From the NCBI GenBank assembly GCA_963580455.1, contig OY756971.1, forward strand, positions 18,437,001 through 18,501,000: a stretch of 64,000 nt of DNA, read 5' to 3'. The translations under genes and the position numbers were made by a program. Positions within the stretch are counted from its first letter, which is position 1; the number at the start of each line of letters is the position of its first letter. Positions 35,085 through 45,736 of this stretch are shown here, piece by piece. A model generated the notes under the pieces. The model was not told the origin of the DNA. It did no database searches and saw nothing but the letters and a program-made list of their open reading frames with translations. Source of the DNA: Euonymus europaeus (lineage: Eukaryota > Streptophyta > Magnoliopsida > Celastrales > Celastraceae).

Positions 35085-38000
35085 ATGAATATTATCGTAT
35101 GGAATTGCCAAGGCGCGGGATCGAAGGAGTTTCACCGCGTACTGATTGATTTAGTAAAAGTTCATAAACCTAGTATTTTGGGTCTTTTGGAGACAAAGGT
35201 AAGTGGTTCTCGGGCTGATTCGATTTGTAAAAAGTGGGGTTTTGCGAATTGGGTTAGAGTGGAAGCTTTGGGCTATAGTGGTGGCATCTGGCTTTTCTGG
35301 ACGGATGAGGTTAAAATTGAGGTTCTGAAAACTCACCCTCAGTTTATTCATGTGAAAGTCATGAATGGAGAGGGACATTCTTGGATGCTTTCCGTTGTTT
35401 ATGCTAGTCCCAATCCTCAACTTCGTAATTTTCTTTGGAATGATTTGACTATAAATTCAATGGGTATTTCAGAACCATGGGTAAGCATTGGAGATTTTAA
35501 TTCGGTTATCTCCAGTGAGGAAGTGGGCTCTCATAATTTTTTGGACCATCGGAGGTGTGCTGGTTTTGTTAATTGGATTTTTGATCAGGAGTTTATTGAT
35601 CTGGGGTTCTTGGGTCCTTTGTTCACATGGAGTAGAGGGCAACAAGAAAGTCCATTTAAGGCGGCAAGGTTGGACAGGGCTTTGTGTAATGTTGCTTGGA
35701 GAAATATGTTTGAGGAAGCTTCGGTTGTCCATCTTCCAAAAACTCATTCGGATCATTGTCCTTTATTGCTTTGGTTGAAGAATATTGAGTGCAAGCAGAG
35801 GCATGTTCCTTTCAAGTTTCAGGCTGCCTGGCTTACTCATCCAGAGTTTCATGATTTTATTAAGCAACAGTGGTTTATTAAAGGCTCTTGGTCTGAAAAT
35901 ACTTCAAAATTGGGGGAGGTGCTTAACAGTTGGAATAGAAATACATTTGGTAATATTTTTCAACGGAAGAAAAGGCTTTGGGCTAGGATTGAGGATGTTC
36001 AAAGATGTCTTGCTCGGAATCGGTCTACAAGACTACTAAAATTAGAGATGCGTCTTCGAAAAGAGTTGGACACAGTGTTGTTACAGGAGGAGTTATTGTG
36101 GTTTCAAAAGTCCCGATCTGAGTGGATTAAATCTGGGGATAGAAATACTCAATTTTATCATGCATCCACTGTTATTTGTCGCAACAAAAATCGAGTTGAT
36201 ATGTTGAAGAGTTCTGAGGGGCTATGGGTTACAGACCCTGTTGTGCTTCAGAGTTTGGTTCGGGAGTTTTATGTTCAATTGTTTAAAGAAGACGAAGAAT
36301 GTGAGCTGCAGCTTGGCTTTAAGGGATGGTTTCCCAAAATTCTTGATGATCAAAAGCTAGTGTTGTCCCGTGAGTTTACTACTGAAGATATTAGAAGAGC
36401 TCTTTTTGATATGGCTCCTTTTAAAGCGCCTGGTCCGGATGGTTTTCATGCGGGGTTTTACCAGCGTATGTGGAGTGTAGTCGGGGAATCTATTTGTCGA
36501 GTTGCTTTGGATTTTTTCGATTCAGGAAATATGATGGATGGCCTTAATGACACATACCTCGCTTTGATTCCGAAGGTGCCTAATCCTGAGTCTGTGAGTC
36601 AGTTTCGTCCTATCAGCCTATGTAATGTGGGGTATAAGATTATTACTAAAGCCATGACCAATAGGCTGAAGAAAATTTTGCCCATTCTTGTTGGTCCTAC
36701 TCAAAGCAGCTTTGTTCCTGGTCGCCAAATTACTGATAATATAATAGTATATCAGGAGGTTCTTCATACAATGGGGAAGAAATGCAGCGGGGCTGGTTAC
36801 ATGACAATTAAAATTGATTTGGAAAAGGCCTATGATCGTCTTTCATGGGAGTTCATTGCTGATACGTTACGTGAGGCTGATTTTCCTAGGTCTTGGATCC
36901 GAAACATTATGCAGTGTGTTTGTACATCAAGAATGTCTATTGGGTGGAATGGTAGCCAATTGGATTGGTTTCATCCAGAGCGAGGTATTCGTCAGGGTGA
37001 TGCCATATCTCCTTATCTTTTTGTGTTGTGTGTTGAGAGGTTGAGTCACATGATCAATAATGCTATGAACCAGGGTGCGTGGAAGCCAATTAAATTGTCA
37101 AGGTATGGTCCTCATCTTTCTCATCTTTTTTTCGCGGATGATTTAGTATTGTTTGGAGAGGCAACGGTGGATCAAGTGCTGGTTATTAAGGACTGTTTGG
37201 ACCGCTTTTGCAAAAGTTCTGGACAACGGGTTAGCCTCCAAAAATCGAGTATTTTTGTGTCAAAGAATGTCAGCAAAGATGTTGCCCATGAGATTTATAT
37301 GGTCTCAGGTATCCCGCTTACTACTAAGTTGGGCAAATACCTTGGTGTGCCTTCTATTCATGGTCGGGTTACTTCGGATAAGTATAAACATATTCTGGAT
37401 CGTGTTCAGTCACGACTTGAGGGTTGGAAGACTAAATGTTTGTCTTTGGCAGGGAGGTTGACTTTAGCTCAATCGGTGTTGTCTTCGATTCCTCTTTACA
37501 CTATGCAAACTGTTTTGTTGCCCAAGGAGCTGTGCTTGAATATTGAGAAGATTATTCGACGATTTTTATGGGGTGGCTCTGAAGGTAATCGAAAAATTAG
37601 CCTTGTCAGTTGGGATGTTGTTACAAGGCCAAAGCTGGAAGGAGGTTTGGGGATTAGAAGATTACATAATATGAATCTTGCTTTTCTTGCTAAAGTTGGG
37701 TGGCGTCTTTATCAAGAAAAAGATAGTCTTTGGGCTAGAGTGTTGCGAAATAAATATGTTCCTCATAGGGAAGAGCTCATGTGCATGCAGCCCAAACAAG
37801 GTGCTTCAAATATTTGGAGGGGAATTGTAAATTCATCGCACATCCTAAATGCTAGTGTTAAATCGATGGTGGGCAATGGCAGAAAAACTAGGTTCTGGAT
37901 GGACATTTGGCTGGGGAATGTTAATTTGATGAGTGTGGCTTTGAAAGAAATTAGCTTAGTGGATTCTTATAAACCAATTAGAGATTATTGGGTTGATGGA

Positions 38001-39210
38001 GTTCATTGGAATTGGGATTTGCTTCTTGGGGCTCTGCCACCAGAATGGGAGGCGAGATTGGCTGCTGTTGTGTTACAGGATACTATAGAAGTTAGTGATG
38101 GTTTTTGTTGGGGCCCCTCTCCTACTGGCCATTTTACTGTTAAATCAGCCTATAGTGTCTCTATTGGTAGCACACATGATCTTACAAATGGTCTATGTCG
38201 AGCAATATGGAAGCTGCAAGTGCCTCAACGTGTTCGAATGTTTGTGTGGTTGGTTTCTATTCAAAAAGTTATGTGTAATGTGGAGAGGGTTAAGAGAGGT
38301 TTTACCACTGTTAGTACTTGTAGTCTTTGTCAAGGAGAAAGTGAGGATGTGGACCATGTTTTTAGGAAGTGTAATAAAGCTAAGCACCTATGGGCAGCCT
38401 TGCTACCTGGGCAAAAATGTCAAAGTCAAATGCAATTGTCATTTGTTGACTGGCTAAATCACAACATATGTGGCTCGGTTAATAGCTTCTTGGAGAATTG
38501 GAAAGTGAGTTTTGCAGTTGCTATTTGGCTAATTTGGAAATGGCGGAATGAGTTTGTTTTTAATGGCACTATCGTCTCTTTTCACCGTAAATTAGCATGG
38601 CTCAAAAGCATGACTGAGGAGTACACTTCAGCTTTTGATCACATGGGAGTGGATAAATCTATTGGTATGCGTAAACATGTTATTTTGATTGGTTGGTCTC
38701 CTCCTCCCACTGGGTGGGTGACTTTGAATACGGATGGATGTTGTAAGGGCACAGGAGCTTATGGATTGGCTGGTGGTGGGAGCATTCTACGAGACACAAC
38801 TGGGCGGTGGTTAAAGGGATTTTTGGTGAATATTGGTATTTGTAGTCCTGTAGAAGCTGAATTATGGGCAGTTAAGAGTGGGCTTCAATTAGCTTGGGAT
38901 GAGGGATATAGATGTGTGATATTGGAGACAGATTCAATGTTGGTTGCAAAGTGGCTTACAAATAAGGAGAACCCAGTGTTCGCGGGGATAAATCTGGTTG
39001 TTGAGTGTAAAAATTTCGTTGCTCGCTCTTGGAATGTTAAAGTGGTACATGTTTACCGGGAAAGAAATCGAGTGGCTGTAAATTGGCGAATGAGGCGTTG
39101 CATAATAGGAGGGGTATGATTATTGTTCACAGTCCCTCCTATGAGATTAACAAGTTGGTTTGGGAAGACTTGGTTGGAGTTTCATGGCCTCGATTGGTTC
39201 GAGATTGCTG
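35085..39210 (+). pseudogene. LINE1 ORF2: endonuclease, reverse transcriptase, zf-RVT, RNase H; one frameshift near the C-terminus
   Basis: The open frame 35085-39119 gives 1344 aa. An apurinic-type endonuclease (about 1-225) has NCQGAG, LLETK, SIGDFNS and THSDHCP. The RT (about 480-760) has LIPKV, FRPISLCNVGYK and the catalytic FADD (about 683). A zf-RVT domain (about 1015-1105) has CSLCQGESEDVDH. The RNase H domain (from about 1211) has NTDGCC, EAELWA and ETDS, supplying the acidic catalytic residues. At about 39077 a single missing base shifts the frame: the family tail (LANEALHNRRG) is readable in the next frame, and that frame ends at TGA 39208-39210. Only the last 40 or so residues are affected, so the enzyme domains look intact. 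Function of the shortened protein is unproven. Confidence 0.85.
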
Positions 39211-39271
39211 AGGTTTTATTTTGAGTATGTTCTTTGTGGGTTTTGACCCCCTCCTTTGTACCAAAAAAAAA

Positions 39272-40435
39272 TACACATTTTCATTCAATGATTTATTAGT
39301 GACTTCCCCAATCATCATGATTTTTTTTGGTGATAAGTCATTTAAATAAACTTGATGTTCCATTTAGTCTATTTGAAAAGTTTATAACTCAATACATCCT
39401 TCACTAATTGAACCTTGTTTCATGAAGGAAAAAATTAAGTGAAATATAATTTGAATACCTCTTTTACCCCTATTTAAATTTTATACACGCTTTCTTGAGA
39501 TTCCTGACAAAGGGTTGTAGTTGCCTTTGAAAAAATAGGCTTTCTCGATATATGTTCTTCCTTCTGTCTGTATTTAACCTTATTGGCCTGAGAAATAGTC
39601 AGTCAATAGCACCAAACAATTATGGTCCAGGGCCCAAATAACCCATTAGTTATACCATATGATGTCAATATTAAATTTTCTAAATCTTTGTAGTACAGAG
39701 GAAAAAAAAAATACTTTCGAAGTTAATTACTTAATTCCTGTTGTGACTTGTCTACCTTAATTTGACCTAGTTAGGTATTGTGTCATTTTTTTCCAAAGAT
39801 TTCCCTATGCTTCTCTCTTATACCATGTTTTGATAGATTCATGAAATTATGTTGATTTTGACACACACACATATATTAAAAAAATCATTGTTTTATAGAA
39901 GAAAACATGACAAGTATGGGATACAATATTTAAACTTGAAATGTTTATTAAAAAAGGTAAATTTACACGGAAGGACAAAATAGTAAGTGTTTGTTCCAAT
40001 AAGGATCACTAAAAAAGAAGTTTAGAAATAAAGATAAATATTAAAAATTGTCCAAAATACCTTTACCTATGTAAAAGAACATTGAGTCAATATTTTTTGA
40101 TCATCCTCCTTCTTTTTCTTCCATGTACTGATCTCTTATTTATTTATTTATTTATTATCATATCCCCATCTCCATGGCCAACAAAAAGTTCTTTATCTAC
40201 ACTATTGATTGAAGTGACTCTGGATCCTTCTTGTTCGAACAAATCTACACATGGAGAAGATAGATCTACAAGCAGAGTTATTGATTTAGAGAGAGAAATA
40301 GAAAAATTGGATTTGCAAATATTATATCTGTTTTAGATCTGTCGATATTATATCTATTTTTATTTGTTATATGTTTTGAATTTGTTGATATTAAATATAT
40401 TTAAATGAAATTCTTGTGTTTCAACTTTCATTGTG
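39272..40435. other. Intergenic, short repeat fragments
   Basis: A block at about 39320-39400 (GGTGATAAGTCATTT, CCATTTAGTCT) recurs at 60787-60860. A short R fragment lies at about 39880-39955. A small frame at 40082-40336 has no recognisable family. Confidence 0.4.
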
Positions 40436-41160
40436 ACAACATTTCTAAATGAAATTCTTGTGATTCATTCTTCAAACAACAATTGTTGATATTATATGTT
40501 TTCGATTTGCTAATATTAAATCGATTTTAATGAAATTTTTGTGTTTCACCTTCTTTGTTGAGACATTTCTAAATGAAATTCTCGTTATTCACTCTTTAAA
40601 CAGAACATGTTTATATTATATAAATTTCAAAATTGTTAATATTATGTTGATTATCTCCATTAGAAGCAACATATGAACTCAAAATATCTGAATGAATCAA
40701 ATAAAAAAGTCAATTTCATGAAGAACAATGGTAGAAGGAAGCACTTAACGAATAAATTAGTTCACGTGATGTGCAGGAAGTTAGTCGTGTTAATATAAGG
40801 AATCTTTTTTTTGATTTAACAAAAAAAAAATTAATTGATTGGGCTTATATCATTAAATAACCTAATTGACGTTATTATGGTCAATTGAAAACATTTGTTT
40901 AGAGTTTGGTCCTTTTTGAAATATTGTTTTTAACTTTGTTAATTTATTGGAACAAAACTTGTATGAGAGTTTTTATTGAAAGAAAACTTCTAAACGAGAG
41001 ACTTATCTCTAATTTTTCCTTAAAAACATGACAAGTATAGGGACACAATATCTAAACTTGAAGCGTTTATCATTTATACCTCGCGCCATGTGGTTGTAAT
41101 CAACAAGAAAATGTTGTGTTAAAAAATGAAAATTATATGATTTGTATTGTAATTTATATA
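40436..41160. repeat. Repeat family R, copy 3, upstream segment only
   Basis: It matches 56185-56885 closely (ACATTTCTAAATGAAATTCT, TTTAAACAGAACATGTTTA, AAGAACAATGGTAGAAGGAA, TTTAGAGTTTGGTCCTTTTT). The match ends at about 41155, just before the position where the inner TIR unit begins in other copies, so this copy may represent the empty or truncated state. Confidence 0.65.
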
Positions 41161-42218
41161 TTTCAAAGTCGCTGGATTCCCGCGATATCCTAGCGAGTGT
41201 CTTATCCCAAATCTACTCGTGCGCGTAGCCTGTTTTTGCGATAGCCTTACCTTGGCGTAAAATGTTTTCTAAATATTGTTGGGATAATTTTGAAATGTTG
41301 CGCTGGTGGTGCACCGGTTTTAGTTTTGTATGTTTTCTCAACTTTGAAGAGGTTCGAACCTCACCAGTGATAATATAGATTTTGTTTTCTTATCTCCTTT
41401 TATTTTTTTCTCTTTTCTTTTGCTATTTTCTTTTCACTTCCGCAGCGGAAGACATGGAGGAGAACGTGCGACGTATATATTGTCAGAGTATGATCGGAGA
41501 GAAAAGTGACAGCGGTGCCTAGATGTCAGATATTCATTTGGTGGTAGAGGCTACACGTATCGATTCTCATTCCCCAATCTGAGTCAACTACGATTTAAGA
41601 TCTCAGCCGGTTAGATCGAGTTCTTCCATTTTTCTCTGTGACCCATGTATGAATGTACAGCTAATTACTGGTGAGTTGGATCTATTTTCTTTTTGTTGGA
41701 TTTTTGGCAAGATTAGCAACGTAGATGATGCTATGGCATTGTGATCCCATGTGCTCCCCTGTTTCTTTTCTATTGTTTGGATCTCTTACTTTTACTTTTC
41801 AACGTAGATGATGTTTTGACTGTTGTTTCTCCAGGTCAATCTCTACCTTTTCATTCATCTCTATTAGGCAAGTTTCCCAGGTTCGTTATTCCTTGCTTAG
41901 GTTTGAAAAGAAAACAAAGAAAGTTTGGAAAAATGGTTGCTTTAGAGGATTTATGCTTCTAAAGATGGATCCTTCACTTTTGTTAGTGTTAGCACCTGTA
42001 CTAAGATGGTTTAGCTTGGTATTTCTAAACTCTAAACCAGAGAGGACAAGCAAAAGCAATATTAATTGGACGAACGAAGTAGAATGAAAAGGATCAAGTA
42101 GTTACAAGGTGCCTCATGCGCTCCTGTCACCTTTATATATAACCTATGGCTGATTTTATTTTCATGATTGGGTAATGATGGGTTTTACTATGTTTTGCAT
42201 GGTGTGGCAATAAATTTC
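41161..42218. other. Intergenic, possible tRNA-related SINE remnant near 41300-41370
   Basis: GCGCTGGTGGTGC followed about 45 bases later by GAGGTTCGAACCTC resembles an A-box/B-box pair and a tRNA-derived SINE head. No tail or target duplication was identified. No gene is supported in the rest. Confidence 0.25.
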
Positions 42219-42226
42219 GTTAAGAC

Positions 42227-42824
42227 CAAGGATTTAAAAGGCGCGCATGAGAAAAGCTTCCAGGCGAGGCGGGCCGAACTTTCATCGGAGCGTCTGCAGC
42301 TAGGCAGAAGACATGGAAGGTGCTGTCGAGGCGGAAGAGGCGGTCGAGGCTCACGCCTCAAAGTTTTTTTTTTTTTAACTCAGGCTAAGGGCCCTAAGCC
42401 AGCCCTAAAAAACATAAAAGAAAACGAGCTCTCTGCTGCGCCTCTTGCTGGAAGCTCGCCTGGAGGCTAAATATGAAAACACATGCTACCAACACAGTTT
42501 TTTAGGAGATATATTATCTCCATAAAATGTTATAATCATGAGCTAGTAAATCCTTGATTGTTTCTCTATGCAACTGACCAAAGTAAATCTAAATATGCAA
42601 ACCAACTTTTACCTACAAACCTTCTTAATATAAATAATTTAGATGCTGACAAATTTTATGTATTGTTGAGACAATTTGTTTTATTTCATTTTTATGGATG
42701 ATTATGTTTATCTTAACTATATATAATTGTTTTGTATTATTAAATTTTTTTACACAAAAGGCTTACGCCTCGCCTTGCTACCCCAAAAACGCCTCGCGTA
42801 GCACTTTCCCATATTAAAACCTTG
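42227..42824. mobile_element. Non-autonomous hAT element with perfect 8-bp target duplication
   Basis: Identical flanks GTTAAGAC at 42219-42226 and 42825-42832. Termini CAAGGATTTAAAA and (inward) CAAGGTTTTAATA are hAT inverted repeats like those of the 20999-24550 element. The subterminal regions again carry many GAGGCG/CGCCTC motifs. No transposase is encoded in 598 bp. It is probably mobilised by the same transposase lineage as the larger hAT. Confidence 0.92.
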
Positions 42825-42832
42825 GTTAAGAC

Positions 42833-44044
42833 TGAATATATCAAGATCCTAAGAGACATAGAGCAGTACTACAATACCCAGATTGATTAGATGTCGATGA
42901 ACGTTGCTGATCTAATATAAATGTTGCTGATGCTCACTTTGAAATTTTTAGTGGTTTGGGGATGATGTAGTTGGTGACGGTTTAGGGGAAAAAATTGTGG
43001 ATTTTTTCACTTTCCTTTCGGTTCGACTCTTAAATTCATGTACGTTTCCTCGACTGATGAAAGCATTTGTTATTTCGTTCTTATTTTAACGAAATTTATA
43101 CATTATTACTATTATATTTTAAATCAGTGACTGTGTCTTTTTCTGTCTGAGGTTTGGGACTTTTTTTCTCAGTGTAATGGGCTGCTGAACTTCTACTATT
43201 GCACTAGAGCGGATAGCACAGCTTAGAGATATTGATGCAAATTGGAATGCCAATAATCTACAGTGGTAGCTATAAGGTCTCTTTTTGCGACTCTGGTGTA
43301 CCTGTCTAATCTTTTTTTGGTAGGATCATTTTCCCTGATATTCGGTTTGTCTTTCTTCGGCTGAACAATGCTACTTTCTTCAGTTGATGAAACCATTTGT
43401 TATATTGTTTTCTATCTGAGCCATGGGTTTTCATAATTATTTTTTTACCCTTTGTTGTGCTATTTGATTTTCGCATTTTATTTGTTAGTTACATTTTTTG
43501 AAAGGTCTTATTGGTTCAATATTTAATCATGCACAGCTCCAATTTTGTTGTACCCTTTCCTTTGTGTTGCTTTGCTAATTAGGTGCTAAATTCTTGCAGT
43601 CACTGATTCATGGTAGGGGCGTGACTTCTGTTGGCTTGGCAATGATGTCAATGCTCCTGCCAAATGGAAGGTTAGGATTGCATATGTCCTATAACTGCTA
43701 TCTGCCTTTTTCTTGGTTGTACATGCATTTTCTTAGCATGGCCAGTATAGTGACTGCCTAATCTGTGCATATTGCCATTCTATGGCGATGCTAGAGTGCT
43801 AGAAGAAGCAGTGCTGCACAAGGATAATAGGAATCAGTTGGTTGCCTATGACCAACACTACACAATGTGGAATTTCAGAGATGGATAATCGAGCACACCC
43901 CGAGAGATGAGAATAAGATAATCTTTGGATCCAATCCTATGGTCATATTATTACTGTCTTAAAACTTTCATAGCTCTATTCAAGCATTCTGGACATTTTA
44001 GAAAAAGTATATTGGTAAGCCTGCATGGTGACTTCTAGTTAAAT
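42833..44044 (+). other. Intergenic with exon-like remnants of an unidentified gene
   Basis: Three short stretches look like decayed exons: about 43203-43268 (reads ERIAQLRDIDANWNANNLQW before a stop), about 43600-43670, and about 43793-43890 (reads LEEAVLHKDNRNQLVAYDQH, then a stop soon after). They lie in order on the plus strand with T-rich sequence between, but I do not recognise the parent gene. Confidence 0.3.
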
Positions 44045-44347
44045 TTAAACGCACACTAGGGTGTTTGGTAAACATTTTCAAAGAGCATACATGCTAAAGG
44101 AACACACAAAATGTAACATAACCAAACATCAATTCAGCATTCATCATACAACATAATATTCATAATTTTTTTATTCATTTTCTGAAATTTCCATTTTACC
44201 GCATTTCAACACCAATTAAAGTAGTAAATAACTATATTGTCCTCAATCAATTAGCTATTGCCCAAACTACCGTTATGTACGGAACCCTAAGAACACGTTG
44301 CAAATTTTTTAAATATTTAGATAAGAATGCCCAAAATATGTTAGTAA
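44045..44347. repeat. Repeat family R, copy 4, left part
   Basis: The inner unit terminus GGGTGTTTGGTAAAC is at 44059. The match to 26.7 and 56.9 kb runs to TTAGTAA at 44347, where LINE2 begins, and picks up again at 50079. Confidence 0.8.
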
Positions 44348-44482
44348 CAGTACTTTTCTCTGAAATTTCGCCCTGCGATTTTTTAGAGGGGAAGGTTTTC
44401 GTCTCTCTTCACCTTGGGTGACGGAGCGTTTTCGTGCGGGCTTACTATCATCTTCAAGTATTGTGTTTCAACTATACTATTT

Positions 44483-45736
44483 ATGGAGGATTTGGCAGGG
44501 AATTGGTCAAAGTTTTCTCTTATTGATGAAGAACGAGATATACTTAAGTTAGATCCGATGGAGTCAGATCGGATTCGACACCACATGGATCTCTGTATTG
44601 TGGCAAAGCTTCTCCATGACAGGGTTATTAGCAAAGAAGTGGTTTCAAGGAATTTCCAGGGTATTTGGCGTACTAGTGGCCTCCCTTCCTTTGCGGATCT
44701 AGGCCCTAATTTATTTATCATCACATTCATGACGGTGACTGATAAACGCAAAGTCATGGCTGGTAGGCCTTGGACGTTTGACAGGCAGTTGTTGATATTG
44801 AAGGAACCTGAAGGGGAATCACCGATTACGGAGTTGTGTTTTGAGGAAGATATTTTTTGGATTCAAATACATAACCTCCCTTTGATTGGTATGACAAGAG
44901 AGATTGGTGAGAAAATTGGCGCGTCTTTGGGTATTGTAGAAGACGTTGATATCCCAGACACAGGGATCGGTTGGGGGATGTTTCTGAGAGTTAGGGTGAA
45001 GATGTCGCTTTTGAAACCCTTGGTAAGAGGTAAAACTATCCAATTTCCTAATAGATCTATGCTGATTTCTTTCAAATATGAGAATCTTCCCCGTTTTTGC
45101 TTCAACTGTGGCTGTATTCTTCATGGAAAGGAAGGCTGCTCAGCTTTTACTTCTCCGCGTATGCACCCAACAACTTCAATAGCTCAATATGGTAGTTGGC
45201 TTCGAGCAACGGCTTTTTCTAAGAGGTTCAACAAGCCAGCAAGCAGTAAACCGGAACCCATTCTTGGTGACAAGGAGGATGATAATATTTCCTATTCAGC
45301 TCCTTTGGGGCCACAAGAAGTGTTTGCTCCTGCAACTGAACATGAGGCCTTCATGCCGGTTGGGACCACAAAGTTGGGGGACTCTGAGTCACAATTAGAA
45401 ACGGCTCACCACAAAGCCAACGAAAGCATTTCTCCCTCTCCTTGTTGTCTTGAAAATATTGGGGGAGAGGATGTTGTTCATGTTGAGAAGAAAATTCAGT
45501 ATCCGGAGATTTTGACTCATAATCCAGTGGGGATTCCTAAAAGTGTTTCAGGCTCTAAATGGACAAGATTAGGGCATAATAATCTTCTTACTGATGTTAT
45601 GATGTCTAGTGTGGAAGGTGGTTGCCAAAAAAGGAATCTGCCTCAGGAGGATGAAGAGGACAGATTGAAACGTCAGAAAAGTGAACATGGTACTACTGAG
45701 GCGGAGGCTGTTGAACAGCCCCGCCGGGCATTATGA
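44483..45736 (+). CDS. LINE2 ORF1 protein (DUF4283 and zinc knuckle)
   Basis: An open 417-codon frame starting at ATG 44483 (an upstream in-frame ATG at 44414 lies in the 5' leader). MEDLAGNWSKFSL opens the protein. The DUF4283-type region has GRPWTFDRQLLILKEPEG and FWIQIHNLPL, and the zinc knuckle reads CFNCGCILHGKEGC at about 45100-45141. The rest is a polar tail with acidic and basic patches that ends ...EQPRRAL. ORF1 proteins of plant LINEs bind the element RNA. Intact here, unlike ORF2, with which it overlaps by four bases. Confidence 0.8.
   Translation: MEDLAGNWSKFSLIDEERDILKLDPMESDRIRHHMDLCIVAKLLHDRVISKEVVSRNFQGIWRTSGLPSFADLGPNLFIITFMTVTDKRKVMAGRPWTFDRQLLILKEPEGESPITELCFEEDIFWIQIHNLPLIGMTREIGEKIGASLGIVEDVDIPDTGIGWGMFLRVRVKMSLLKPLVRGKTIQFPNRSMLISFKYENLPRFCFNCGCILHGKEGCSAFTSPRMHPTTSIAQYGSWLRATAFSKRFNKPASSKPEPILGDKEDDNISYSAPLGPQEVFAPATEHEAFMPVGTTKLGDSESQLETAHHKANESISPSPCCLENIGGEDVVHVEKKIQYPEILTHNPVGIPKSVSGSKWTRLGHNNLLTDVMMSSVEGGCQKRNLPQEDEEDRLKRQKSEHGTTEAEAVEQPRRAL

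Larger units (their letters stand above)
32114..39271 (+). mobile_element. LINE (plant L1 type), nearly full length
   Basis: It carries ORF1, ORF2 and a short 3' UTR ending in an A tract (39263-39271). It starts about 230 bp after the P450 stop; the exact 5' end and target duplication were not identified. ORF2 is almost intact, so the element is younger than LINE2 at 44.3 kb. ORF1 is split by a TIR element (33208-34311). Confidence 0.85.
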
